From Ursus arctos (taxonomy: Eukaryota; Chordata; Mammalia; Carnivora; Ursidae): DNA of 64,000 nt. Below, piece after piece: positions 1 to 11,095 of this stretch. Both the position numbers and the translations under genes were made by a program. Where the stretch lies: contig NW_026622985.1 of assembly GCF_023065955.2 (NCBI RefSeq), positions 3,618,001 through 3,682,000 on the forward strand. Reading direction: 5' to 3'. The notes under the pieces were generated by a model. The model saw only the letters and a list, made by a program, of their open reading frames with translations. It ran no database searches and had not been told where the DNA came from. Within the stretch, counting starts at the first letter, position 1. Each line of letters starts with the position of its first letter.

Positions 1-2250
1 TTGCTGGAACATCTATAAGGGAGAGAATGGACAGTGAATTCACAAAGAATTCACTACCCAGGCAACATTTTAAGGTTTGAAGTCATCTGATGGTGTAAGT
101 TGCATGGTGTCCCAAAAGCTGCGGTTGATAGGGTGCACACTTATCCAGCACTTAGGAACGTAAAAGAGGTGCAAGCTTTTGTAGAGACTTTGGGGTTTGG
201 AGGGTTTTATTTCCCACTTGCCACGGTGCCTCCATCTCTTATAAGACAGAGAAACTGAAGGGACTCCATAAAAGACTGCTCTTTTGCTGCCTGTATTCTT
301 GCTAGGGCCTTACACATACCTTAATGTATATCCTCAAAGATCAAGGAGCTAATGATTTCTTTGGAGGCCTTCAGCACAATAGATAACATTGAAGGAGTGA
401 CCAGGTGAGGTCGTCATGGAATTTTACAAGACCACTGACTCCAGACACCTTGATGTCAAGACCCCCGGGCTCTAGGTCATAAGTGAGTTGCAGAGGACAT
501 CCGAGCACTCACCCTTGTTTTGAGCACTCGTCCAGTTCCTGGATGCCTGAGAGGACACATACACAAACCACCATCCTCAGTGGAAACCTCAGACCCCAAG
601 CAAAGATGAGATTCATGCTCCTCTTCTTTTCCAAGTCTTCCAGATACTCTGTTTGTATCTGCTCTGTGTCTTCAGTAACTTCAGCTCTCACTTCCTCCTG
701 GCTTGTGTTTGATATCTATCCTGCACAAAGCCAAGGACCTGGTTAATCCTGGGGGACCCACTCTGGGTCCTTGGACCCAGCCTGCCTGCATCACTTACAC
801 TGCTTGGTAAAAAGAGGGCATAGGTGAGGCTGGCGATCATAGCAACTAGCTGTCATTGAGAAGGCAGAAATATTAGTGAAGCAGATTAAAGCCCTGTAAT
901 CTCCAAAGCAGGGCTGCCATTTGAGTCTGATGTGTCTGTGACTCCAGAAGGGATGGGTCAGGTGCTGTGCCAGAGACAACAGAAGGAGAGAGTGCCCTTA
1001 GGATTTTGGTCCCAGCTCTGGAAAGGGGCAGAAACCTAACATACCCTCCTAGGGCAACAGCTCCAAGCAGTTTACACAGGACTTCTGCAAGTGGAGCCTC
1101 TCAGGAAGGAATAAACCTTTGCAGCCAGTGGGCTGAACTCAGTGGTTTGAATGGTGACCACTCATGACACTGGCCATTAACGCTTTCCACTGACAGTTGG
1201 GCTTTTTAAAGAGATTAACAAAGAAACCCAAGGGATGGAGAAACATAAATGAAGTCTGGTGGGATCAGGATATGTGGGGGAGGGACACATGTGGTCCTCA
1301 CTGTTTTCCATGTCCCAGCTCATAAGGCACTGATACCTGCTGGCAACAGGAAGCTGATACCCTAACTCAGGTATAAGTCCTAGCAACTAACTCTTCAGTA
1401 GATACAGAAGATGGGGTGCATAGAGAGAGGGGTCACCATTGCACCAGGTGAGATGGCGTTTTGCCAAGGAGGTCAGATTGCCCTTGAAATACAGAAACGG
1501 GTAATACGGTAACAGCATGTTTTGTGTGTTATAAACAATGTCCAGGGCAACTGCTAAAAGATGGCCATCCACCAGAGTTCGTAGCCAGTGAAGAATTGGC
1601 AAATTGATTATACTGGCCCCATCCCTCTGAGTGAGAGTTCCAAACACACCTTAGCTTATGTGGACTTCCTTTGGCCTAATCCAAGTTTTCCCCTGTTGTT
1701 GTGCAAACCAGGCTGCCATTCTTAGGGAATTAGAAAAGCTAAGTACCACATGGACACCCTTGTTGAGTAAACAGTGGTTAGTGGTCACATCTCAAAGAAC
1801 ATGACATTTAATGAAGATTCCATCCCTCCTGTAACCCAGGGTTGGTAAAAAGGGAAAACAGAATATTAAAGCAGCAGATTAAATTACAAACAGTTAGAAC
1901 CACCTTAGCCCGGTGCACTACAGTACTGTCCCAGGCTTTAATACATTTGCATGATCAACCCATAGGGACTATTGCCCCATATGCCGGATGGGACCCCTGC
2001 CTAAGCACCTAATACTGCAAAGGTATAGAAGTCACGAGAGCCAGCCATTGCCCCAACTGTCACCATGGTTCAACGTGCTGTGCTGCTGGGAAGACCAAGT
2101 TCCATCACACCTGGGAAAGTTGTCATCGATGGGAATTGCAATGGGACATCCTGCTAGAATGGATAGGTTACTTTTCACCCCTGGGAAAGGGGAAACTATT
2201 CAATCTCCACTGGGATTCTGTCGTCTTGCTGCAAGCCAGACCTGTTGAAA
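1..2250 (+). pseudogene. Endogenous retrovirus pol relic (RT end, RNase H, integrase), cut by left edge
   Basis: Broken pol of a class I (gamma-like) endogenous retrovirus. About 90-260 translates, with stops, like the end of reverse transcriptase and its connection to RNase H. About 930-1380 resembles RNase H. About 1390-2020 resembles integrase: a tract near 1594-1665 has the pattern that opens an integrase catalytic core, and a C-terminal-like tract follows near 1930-2000. Stops and frameshifts occur throughout and no frame longer than about 90 codons survives, so no enzyme can be made. The order pol then env (next entry) on one strand supports one provirus. Gag and the 5' LTR would lie left of the window. 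The domain order is a confident reading; the exact ERV family is not identified. Confidence 0.72.
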
Positions 2251-3735
2251 TGTACTATACCTTGTGGAACATGTACAACTGAAAGGCGGTAGAAGGTGTG
2301 GCATAACACACCCCCAGTGCATCTTTTCCTGACAGTGCTGCCTTACCCAGCCAACACATATGGTATGCACAACCTGATCAAATGTTAAATTCATTAGCTT
2401 CTAAAGAACAGGCCATAAGTATATTTTCTTGTAGAACGGGAAGCCCTTCCCATACAAATTCCTACTAAGTATCTGTGCTTTTGACCTTAGACTTATGCTA
2501 CTCCTGTGGTCATGGATAAGCATCTGATGGAAATGCCTTTCTACAGTGGGTGCATTTGTACGCCTGACAAAGCAATCAAATTGTTGGGTATATCGCCAGG
2601 TAACCCTCTGGAGCTTGTCAGAGTTGCCATAATTTGTGTAGCTCCTCCAGGGAAGGGTTTGGAAAGCCCTAAAACACTGCATTCAAGAAGAACAAGCTAG
2701 GATTTGTATTCTTAACTTATCTGATATTACCAATACTGATCCACACCCTGGCCTGTAACATGCACTATCAATAATACTGGCATGAGTATTCTTTTTTTTT
2801 GCCAAACAAACTATATAGTCAGCCCATCAAACTTCTGATCAGAAAGGTCCTGGAAATACCACAATCAGAGTTATGGGTGGCTATGCTCAGATTTGGAATG
2901 GACTTACGTGGCTTACCTTGGGTTATGGGCATCCCCTCTACTGGGAGCAGAAAAATCACTCTAAACAGCATCAACACAATTGTACTAGAAACATGGGGTG
3001 GATATCACTGGAACTGTGTTGTCATTCTATTATATTAAAGGATGGTGACTGGTTTGGCACCTAGTTGGAATGCCTAGATATTTATTGGGTAGCACCAAAT
3101 GGAAGGCACTAACTTTGTGGCACAAATCTTTGGTCATGTCTTCCACCTGCATTGTTGAGCCATTGCACCCTGGGCTTTCCCTGGGCACAGGGGAGAATCC
3201 ACCCCAAGGTAACAATAGCTACCAATCTCCCTCTCCTAACAGCTAGATGGACACATTCTGTCTTTCACTGATAGAAACATTTGGCTACCATATTTTTTCT
3301 CTCCATTAGCCTGGAGGATATCATAGCACACATAGAATCCCTTACTAAATCCACCCAACAAGCCCTCAGCAATAGCCAGCAAAACCTATCCTTCCTAAAT
3401 GCTGAAATGTCTCTGATGAAAAAAGATGGCCTCCAAAATAGAATGGCCTTGGACATTATTACTACCTCTCAAGGTGTCCCATCATCCAAACAGTATGTTC
3501 TGTGTTGATACTTGACGAGTCTGCTAATGTATGTGAACACCCTGAGTGATTCTACTCCCAGTTTAGAGGACTCAATAAATCAGTGGTTTGGACAATGATT
3601 TTGGGAATTGTTATCTTAATCTTTTTTCTCTTGAATTTGCCTGTATTGTTGCTGTGGCATCTGGTCCAATGCAGCCAGACAGCTGTCAAAGGAGCCACTT
3701 CCATGCTAGTGACACCCCTTGCTGACTGCTCAAGT
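2250..3735 (+). pseudogene. Endogenous retrovirus env relic (SU and TM parts)
   Basis: Follows the pol relic on the same strand. About 3060-3200 resembles the C-terminal part of a retroviral surface subunit (Trp/Cys/Pro-rich). About 3281-3508 is open for 75 codons and has the features of a transmembrane subunit ectodomain: a Gln/Asn/Ser-rich heptad region, then the conserved Leu-Gln-Asn-Arg stretch preceding the immunosuppressive-like segment. A hydrophobic Leu/Ile-rich segment near 3600-3665 fits the membrane anchor. Many stops, including within SU, leave only fragments. I see no preserved signal peptide or cleavage site. This is an old, non-functional copy. Confidence 0.7.
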
Positions 3736-3754
3736 CACATTGTGGAAGACGAGG

Positions 3755-4060
3755 GCATCTGATGGTGTTGGGGACATCTGCATGGTACATATAATTGAAC
3801 CCAGTTAAGGCCTTTTGATACAATTTTACAATTTTTGTGGGTGAGTGTGCGGTCCAGTTGTCTTGGTGTCACACAAGACAGGCCTTGTATGTAAGTCCCC
3901 TTGCTTATTACAACTGCCACCTACTACTGTGGCGTGGCCTGCCTCTTTCTCCATTCTCTCCTTGCCCTCTGTGTATGGGAGCCAGTTTCCGATCTCACCA
4001 GGAAGCTTCCAAGGAGGTTGCAAACCAACAGAGCCTGAGGTAGTTAGATGAGCATTTTAA
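3755..4060 (+). mobile_element. Probable 3' LTR of the ERV relic
   Basis: Directly after env there is a short purine-rich run (about 3735-3757) that could be a polypurine tract. About 300 bases follow, with a degraded poly(A)-signal-like site near 3900 and a C/T-rich U5-like segment (3930-4010). The 5' LTR is outside the window, so the usual comparison of two LTRs is not possible. Both boundaries are approximate. Confidence 0.42.
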
Positions 4061-4265
4061 AAGAGAGCTTACTTCTCTCCTGAAGGATTCTGGTAGTATG
4101 TTTCTCTTGTCATTCCCCATATTGTTTGCATTTGAGATTTTTCTGCCCAGAAATCTATTTTTTTAATTCTAATTTTATCTCTTTGAAATGTAGAACCATT
4201 CCTCATTAGATCAGCATCTAACACATTCTTTTTTTTTCTATTTGGAGAAGCCTTCTTGATGGTAA
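4061..4265. other. Unassigned AT-rich sequence
   Basis: No gene or recognisable repeat seen. It contains short T-runs only. Confidence 0.4.
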
Positions 4266-4267
4266 AA

Positions 4268-4440
4268 CAATAATAGAGTAATTTGCTGCAGAGTAGAGCT
4301 GGGTTTGACTCCTATAGGGTTTGCCGCTTACCTAGTTGCTTGTCTGTGGGCATTTACTTGAGTTCCTCAAAGTCTTAGTTTCCTTTTCTTCAAAGTGCAA
4401 GTAATATGGCTGTGAGCATGAGAGAACTTTGGTATAAACA
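4268..4440 (+). repeat. MIR SINE, sense, old
   Basis: The segment reads like the middle of a MIR: a 'gagctgggtttgactcct' block, then a cytosine-rich stretch and a 'tcttagtttcc' block that matches the MIR core 'cctcagtttcc'. It is heavily diverged, as expected for an ancient mammalian SINE. Confidence 0.6.
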
Positions 4441-5115
4441 CATTTCTAGTTTTTGATATAAAATGTACTTGGCCGGGTGATCCCCATTTCCAAGATGTAT
4501 TTCTTATCTGTGGCTCTTTAAGCAAAGCACTTCCCAGGACCCAATGGTTTTCAGGTGAATAAATGGAGAGATTTGTAATCTTAACTGTTCTACAGGCTCC
4601 TCTTGTCTCTCTTAATGGCCAGAGCTTCCCTATTTCCATTATCTTGCAATCCACATTTCTTTCTCTGGTCACAGTCTTTCAGATTTTTTGCCTGATTTTC
4701 CCTTCTTCACATCTGTAACCTAACTTAGGATCCCTGAACTTAATACCTGACAGGTATGCAGCCTGCAGGTCCAGGGCCCACCTATCCCTGCCACCACTTG
4801 GTTTGCCATGTCCTATCTGGAGTGCAGCAAGTGTACAATAATTTCAACTGCTTTTATTATCAGTGTTTTCTGTAGATACTACCTAGATTGCTTCACTTCG
4901 CTCCATAACTATTTCCATCTTCTTGCATTCTATTACCAGACTGCTTAGCCCTAGAAAACATGTCCTGTAAATGAGCAGTAATTTAATAGAAGGTCATATC
5001 TAATAATTGTAGGACCTTAAAGAATGTGTTTGTGTTTCAATCATCTTCTTATTGGATTTTCAAAAGTCCAATTAATTCATTGTCATGCTCCTCAAACATT
5101 TATCCTTGCTTCAAT
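4441..5115. other. Unassigned sequence, possibly diverged L2 upstream part
   Basis: No reading frame of note. About 4800-4960 faintly resembles sense-strand L2, consistent with the next L2-like piece, but I cannot place a boundary. Confidence 0.3.
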
Positions 5116-5116
<1 letters not shown>

Positions 5117-5161
<45 letters not shown>

Positions 5162-5162
5162 C
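5117..5162. repeat. (TA)n-(TG)n microsatellite
   Basis: About 16 TA units followed by TG units. It is a perfect alternating purine/pyrimidine tract and probably length-variable. Confidence 0.95.
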
Positions 5163-5369
5163 AAAGATTTGCATTTTTAATTTTTCCAGTTTTTTTATTT
5201 GAAAAACTTGTCATTTTCACCCATATTTTTATCTCTACCCTTTATCAGACATTGCAATGTCTCCCTAATCTGTGTTTTCCAGGCATCATTAGCTCTATCC
5301 CAATGAAAACCACTGTTATATCATGACTCTGTGTCTTTTCTATTATCTACAATATTCCACCACACTTGT

Positions 5370-5535
5370 CATACCCCAAGAGGAAGCTTATATTTTTCTT
5401 TAATGACCAGCTAAATATCATCACTCTATAAAGTCCTTCCCAATGCTCACTACCATATCTGAATATTCTTTTGTGTTCTAGTAATATGCTTCTCATATCT
5501 CAATTATTACACTTAATCTACTTATTCTTTTATGG
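5370..5535 (+). repeat. L2 LINE 3' fragment, sense, diverged
   Basis: The block around 'aaagtccttcccaatgctca' and the following C/T-rich stretch correspond in order to the 3' part of L2 ('gaggccttccctgacca' region). Substitutions are many, so the call is moderate. Confidence 0.4.
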
Positions 5536-6303
5536 TAAAGTTTGAAAAATATACATAAATATAACATCTAATAAGGTACTAAGAATCATGCATTAAGTTG
5601 GAGGTGGCTATATTTCCAGATTTACTGCTATCAAGTCTTTCTTACAAAGCAATTAATGTCTAAACTAATGGCTTTCAAACTTTACCATCATGTTTGAATC
5701 GAACTCAAATGATAATAAATACATATTGAAGGTAATTGAACACATTCAATTTGCCTTAAATATTCATGTTCCCATGCAAAGATTTGAAGTACAGACTATT
5801 AGCTCAATAATTTTCAACCTATTTGGTTGATAATTGAGTGAGCAGACACTCTGTTATAGCTAAAATGTCCTCATTTTGGTAACCTGGTCTGTGTAGTCAC
5901 TGTTTTTGACAAGTCATAAGCTACCTGTGACCTGGAACGAAGTAGCCACCACCTACAGTAGACATCATCCATCAATAAGGGAAGTGGCTTATTGCTCAGA
6001 AAGCCCTGCTCCATTTTTGATGTGTGACTGCTGACAAGTTTTAAGGCTCATCCTTCCCTGCTTCCCTTCTGCCTTACATCTGAGCAGGTCTATGAAAGTC
6101 TGAGTGCTCCTAACTTTGGTGCCAACAGGAATTTTACACAAAATGCACATGGAAGCCCTTCCCTGGCCTTATCCCCTAATCAAGATAAAAATCCCAACAC
6201 AGTCTCTTGCCCTTTCTTGCCCCTGTTCTTTCAGTCTCTTCTCAGTCCAGCTTGGGAAGCCTGACGTGCTCTCCCTCAAAACCCTCATTATGTAAGTAGT
6301 AAG
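5536..6303. other. Unassigned; right half may be an old LTR end
   Basis: 5536-5830 is AT-rich without recognisable features. 6040-6290 is C/T-rich and resembles the R/U5 part of an old class I LTR (a 'cagtccagcttgggaagcc' block), but no partner LTR or flanking duplication is visible. It could be unrelated. Confidence 0.25.
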
Positions 6304-6325
6304 TTGTTGCTGTTGTTGCTGTTGC

Positions 6326-6357
<32 letters not shown>
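6304..6357. repeat. (GTT)n microsatellite with GCT variants
   Basis: Run of GTT/GCT triplets, 18 units, pure in its right half. It lies in non-coding sequence. Confidence 0.95.
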
Positions 6358-6358
<1 letters not shown>

Positions 6359-7300
6359 ATTCCCTCTTGGTTTGTGTGTGTGCTGTCATCAATCTCAACA
6401 TCTGAACCAAATTTTGGGCAGGAGTCTTCTATTTCTGTGTAGTAGTTGCAGCATTTATAAACATTTTAAAAAGCTGATCATGACAATTAAAAGTTCTTAG
6501 AATGATGTTCTAACACTTATTACATGCACAATGTTTTGGAAGGCATTGACAACAGCATATATTTTCAGAGGAGGTTTGGATAAAGACCTAAAAAAAAACC
6601 TGATATAATTAAAAAATAATTTATAGTAATGGCAATGATTGGTTCCACTAATTGAAAGAAAAGTTAAATAACCAGGAACCACATGAGCCTTGATAATATG
6701 TTTGCAATATTGGGCTTTAGATCTCAGGTGATTCTATGCATATTGCCTTTTCCCCTTGGTTTACCCAGAATTTGATGTCTTTGATTTGCTATCCACAGAT
6801 GACAGTCAAGGTTCTTCAGATTGCAGCAAATCTCTGTGTTATGTAGAAATAAGACCATGGACTCAAGTGTGACTACCACAAATGAGACTGCTCTGAAGCT
6901 CCATCTGCATCAGATGCATTCTTTGCTACTGCAGAAGAAATCATTCTGATGTCCCAAAGAAACAAAAGCGCTGGTGGATTTCGGCTCATATCACCTGAGA
7001 GAAAGAAGTTTCTCTCTTGGCTACAGTTACAGAAACCTGAAGAGAGAGTCTAATTAACCTTCATCAGTTCACATTCTCTCTCCATGGACCAATCACTGCA
7101 GAAAGTTACCAAGACTGGCCCATCTGTGGTCAGCTGTACTGTGGCCAGGGATGCTATGAATTCATCCATCACATGAGAGCTGGAGCAAGGAGAGCAATGT
7201 CAGAGGTAGGAAGCCCAAATGTGGGCTCTGTGAGAGCCACAGTGTGACTGATCTCTACCACAATTTAGGGCACCACTCTCATAAAATCCATTCATTCTTC
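6358..7300. other. Unassigned, no repeat recognised
   Basis: Mixed-composition sequence. 6780-7260 is the least AT-rich part. All frames are short, and I see no splice-bounded exon I would defend. Confidence 0.35.
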
Positions 7301-7304
7301 TAAA

Positions 7305-7450
7305 ACAAAATAGATAGTAGTTTTCTCATATTAAAATAAGGAAACTAGGACTCAGAGGGATTTAAAGAATTTCTCCTTCATGGTTAATAACTACTGGAGC
7401 AAAAATTTATTTCCAGGCTTTTATGATTCCAAGATTATAATTATCCTGAC
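7305..7450 (-). repeat. MIR SINE, antisense, old
   Basis: A 'ggaaactaggactcagaggg' block matches the complement-side MIR core 'ggaaactgaggcccagagagg'. Degraded 'ggagcaaaaatttatttccaggc' sequence lies where MIR antisense normally reads 'cagagctgggattcgaaccc'. Confidence 0.55.
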
Positions 7451-7937
7451 ATACAATGTCCACAGTGCCTTTTAGAAATCAACTACCTGTCCAAGGAATG
7501 AACAAATCTCCCATCCCAGCTAATGTATGAGATAAACTACATGGCTAGAACAAGAATATATTTGTGCACAATTTCAACTGTGGATCACAGTCTTGCAGAT
7601 ACAAAAATATAAAATTTGATTCTTTTTTTTTAAACTTGATTCTTCATATACCATTTTCTGCTTGTCTCTTAGTTCCTGATCTACAATTAATTCATTAAAA
7701 ACATATTAAAAGTCATATATTTAAAAATAATTATCCTTTCATAATGCATATACTTTTAAAAGAGTTAAAATTATCATTTAATTCACTGAGTTTAACCTAC
7801 ACAAAACATAAGTTGACTTACACAAAATCGCTGATACACCCTAATTCTCTAAGATGGGACAAAGTAGGATATGAGAAAGAATTACTCTGACATTTAGAAA
7901 TAATGAGACCGTGGACGAGTCATTTTTTACTAAAGTG

Positions 7938-7977
<40 letters not shown>

Positions 7978-8505
7978 TTGTTGCAAAGAAAGACAAAAGC
8001 AAGTGAACGGTAAATGTAATTAAAATAGAAGTGAAAACCATTACAGAAGGCAAAAAGAATCTGTTTTTCTTTCGTTTTTGCTCCATGTCTTTTTAAAAGT
8101 TATCAATATTCTTTCTCACAAAGAAATGTTAAGGACCTTTCGATTTCCAAGACAGTAATTCTCTATACTTTCCCTTCGTTAGTATTCTAGTGATTCATGA
8201 CAAGCCATGCAGAGCTGACGGATGCTTTTGCTGAACTTTGGTAGTCAGATGTGCCTTGTTTAGTGGAATGCATGTTGTATGATTTGAATATTGCCACCTT
8301 CCTCTACTGACACCTGTGACTGCGACTATGGGGCCTGTCTTGGTAGATATAGTGAATGATTTTAGTTTTGTCCTGAATATTGTTTTGTAAATAAAATTGG
8401 TTTTAATGTATATAACTTTAGATAAAACTGAAATTATTAATGACTGCTAATTTGAATGGAAGTGTTTTGCTTAAGTCATTATAATAGTAAAATAAGGGGA
8501 CTTCA
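7451..8505. other. Unassigned AT-rich sequence
   Basis: Contains the TG microsatellite at 7941-7975 and otherwise no feature I can name. 8160-8340 is slightly GC-richer and has no long frame. Confidence 0.35.
7941..7975. repeat. (TG)n microsatellite
   Basis: Seventeen uninterrupted TG units. Z-DNA-prone and probably polymorphic. Confidence 0.97.
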
Positions 8506-8580
8506 GATGATTTATTTACTGAAATATAATAGACATACATTAAAGTGCACATATTTAAAGTGTATGAGTTTGCTAATTTT

Positions 8581-8762
8581 TTTTTAAGAATTTCATCTAT
8601 TTATTAGAAAGAAAGCACAAGCAGTGGGAGGGGCAGAGGCAGAGAGAGAAGCAGGCTCACTGCTGAGCAGGGAGCCCTATGTGAGGATCAATCCCAGGAC
8701 CCTGGGATCATGACCTCAGCTGAAGGCAGATGCTTAACCGATTGAGCCACTGAGGTGCCCCA
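8581..8762 (-). mobile_element. CAN-SINE (tRNA-Lys derived), antisense
   Basis: Reads in reverse: T-rich tail at left (8581-8590), purine-rich middle, then 'ggaccctgggatcatgacc' and the tRNA-derived head ending in 'gaggtgcccc'. Flanked by an imperfect target-site duplication, agtttgctaatttt (8567-8580) and agtttatcaatttt (8763-8776). It interrupts an old L1. Confidence 0.88.
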
Positions 8763-8899
8763 AGTTTATCAATTTTGATGTACATAGACATCCATGAAAC
8801 CACGACCACAATGAAAAGAATGAACATATACATTATCCCAAAACATTTCTCACGTACCTTGGAAATAACTCTAGTTCCCCCATTCCATCTATTTTTATT

Positions 8900-9148
8900 C
8901 ATTCATTCATATTTATTTATTTATTCATTTATATATATATTTATATATATATTTATATATTTATATATATATATATATATTTTTTTTAAGGGGGGACAGG
9001 GGCAGAGGGAGAGGGAGAGAGAGAATCATAAGCAGGCTCCATGCTCAGCATGGAGCCCAAAGCGGGGCTGGATCTCATGACCCAGTGGTCATGACCTGAG
9101 CCAAAATCAAGAATCAGATGCTTAACCAACTGAGTCACCCAGGCACTT
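8900..9148 (-). mobile_element. CAN-SINE, antisense, with expanded AT tail
   Basis: The tRNA-derived head ends at 9148 ('gagtcacccaggcac'). The body spans 8990-9140. Its A-tail side (8900-8988) has expanded into TTTA and TA repeats. No clear flanking duplication is visible, which suggests an older copy. Confidence 0.85.
8905..8988. repeat. (TTTA)n/(TA)n microsatellite in SINE tail
   Basis: ATTC, TTTA and TA units in succession, followed by a T-run. This is a common fate of SINE tails. Confidence 0.9.
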
Positions 9149-9660
9149 CTCCTTCATACCATTTATTGAAAAGTGTATCATTTTTCCAGTGAGTTACTTT
9201 TGTACCACTGATGAAAATCAGTTTTATATGTATATGTGTGTGCATTGATTTTAGGACTTTCTTTTCTGTTCTATTGATCTCTTTCCTATTTTTATCCTAA
9301 TACTACACTTACTTGATAACTGTAACATTATATTAAATTTTGAAATCATATGATGTTCTTTTTAAGTTTTTTTTATTATGGTGAATTACCTTAGTTTATA
9401 TAATGTTAAACCAACACTATAATCTTGGAATAAACTTCCAGGTCTGTTCTTCCTTCTCAAGATTGCTTTGGCCATTTAGGATACAAGCTACAATTTTCAG
9501 TATGTCATACTTTCATTATTATTCACTTAAAATGTCTCATAATTTCCCTTTTATTCTTTAATTTATAGATTATTTGTAAATATTTTATGTCACATCCAAA
9601 TATTTAAGTAATTTTCTTAGATATTTTTATTAGCAACTTCAATGTAATTCCATTATTATC

Positions 9661-9785
9661 ATAGAACATACATTATGTGACTTGAATCCTTTATGTATGC
9701 ATGTATGTATTTATTAATTTATTTTTAATTTAACTACTTTTAAATACATTGAAGATTGGTTTTGTTTGTTCTTTCTCTTTTTTCC
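9661..9785. other. Short AT-rich unassigned stretch
   Basis: TATG/TTTA-rich spacer between two L1-derived pieces. Confidence 0.35.
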
Positions 9786-10082
9786 TTTTTTAAATAATTT
9801 TTTATTATGTTATTTTTTTAAAATAATTTTTTATTATGTTATGTTAGTCACCATACAGTATATCCTTAGTTTTTGATATAATGTTCCATGATTCATTTGC
9901 ATATAACACCCAGTGCACCATGCAATATGTGCCCTCCTTACTACCCATCACCAGCCTATCCCATTCCCTCACCCCCTCCCTTCTGAAGCCCTCAGTTTGT
10001 TTCCCAGATTCCATAGTCTCTCATGTTCTTTTCCTTGTGTTTTTTGTTGTTGTTATTGTTTTGTTCTTGTTTTTTTTTTTTT
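9786..10082 (-). mobile_element. Young carnivoran L1 3' end, antisense, 5'-truncated
   Basis: The tract 'gttagtcaccatacagtata' ... 'aacacccagtgcaccatgca' is the complement of the L1 3' UTR seen in sense at 21600 and 33835. It carries the T-rich complement of the tail at 9786-9840, which is partly duplicated. The right part (10035-10088) turns into GTT/T-runs. It is truncated within the 3' UTR. Confidence 0.8.
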
Positions 10083-10089
10083 TTTTTCA

Positions 10090-10935
10090 GGTGGGAGGTC
10101 AAATACAGTTCCTTGTTCTCAATCTTTGCAGGAAGTGGAAGTCTTAGTAGGGTTTTAAAACAAATAATAAGAAAATACAGCCTGAACAATGTTTAATGTG
10201 TATAAAATCTTCAGAATATACAAACATTTGATATTAATAGTTGTTCCCTTTTAAATAAAATGTGGGATTCTGGAAGATCCTATAAGAGTACCCAAATTAT
10301 ACAGCCTTCTTTCTGGGAATAAAAGGAAATATAAAAATATTTTATTTCATTGCCACTGTGTTTATTACTCCCAGATAAATGCTGGTTTAGAAAGCTATTG
10401 TTTTCTTTATCATGCAGTGAAACATTTGAAGTTTACTACTATTTTAGATTCCAGTTAGAGAATCTGATCATTACCTAATGTGGTCATTTCACTGCTGGGT
10501 GGAAGCATTTCAGTGAGCATGATAGCCTGCAGCAGGAGTATATGTGTTTCTGTCTGTGTGGACAACATCTTTAAATTTAAGGTTTCGTAATATTCAAGAG
10601 AAAATGTCAAGGAAGCAGCAAAACCAAGGACAGAATCATGCCTGGATTTTGAATCTCAAGATGTGGGGAGGGCTGTGCTTGAGGGCTTTGATGAGTTATC
10701 TGTTAGAGCTTTGGTTCAGCAAAGCAGTAAGCAAGTTAAAATTACCCAAATTGTAGTTAAATAATACAGTCATAAGATACTTTTAGAACCCCAGGCACAA
10801 TGATATTGGCAAATATGATGCATTGTTATCCAATATCTTTTAATCTCTTAAACTGAGATCTTCATTCGAAGTGGTCACAATCTACTTCACTTAAGAACAT
10901 ACCAATGATATCATCTTAAGTACACTTTATTCATT
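10090..10935. other. Unassigned, no repeat recognised
   Basis: AT-rich single-copy-looking sequence. A 70-codon plus frame at 10544-10756 resembles no family I know. Confidence 0.35.
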
Positions 10936-10939
10936 GTGA

Positions 10940-11095
10940 TGCGTCCACCTACCATGGGGTTTATAAATTGCTCCATTCTTTCCAGTTTTCTCAGCTGGAA
11001 ACTGGGCATTATAACTCCCTCCTCACTGGGCTGTTTGAGGGTGTCGTGACATGGAAAGTCACAGCAGTATCCAATCAATGCACGTTTCCAGCTCA
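10940..11095 (+). repeat. MIR SINE, sense, old
   Basis: The 'ttttctcagctggaaactgg' block, then 'actccctcctcactgggctgttt', follows the order of the MIR 3' half ('cctcatctgtaaaatgggg', 'ctacctcacagggttgtt'). Confidence 0.6.

Larger units (their letters stand above)
8506..9660 (-). mobile_element. Old L1 fragments, antisense, split by two SINEs
   Basis: 8506-8580 continued at 8763-8899 reads as the complement of an old L1 3' UTR (the 'gaaatataatagacatacat' and 'gaaaccacgaccacaatgaa' blocks). About 9150-9640 reads as the complement of ORF2 sequence, with blocks such as 'ttctgttctattgatct' and 'gattgctttggccattt'. Intervening ORF2 sequence is missing, so this is either one deleted element or two neighbours. 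Confidence 0.6.

Noticed and set aside
3281..3508. Intact env-derived (syncytin-like) host gene
   Set aside because: Only 75 codons are open; the upstream SU part and the sequence after it contain stops, so no full envelope protein is possible here.
8567..9148. Two neighbouring antisense SINEs as one tandem duplication
   Set aside because: Their bodies differ in sequence and tail type, and only the first has a recognisable target duplication, so independent insertions are more likely.
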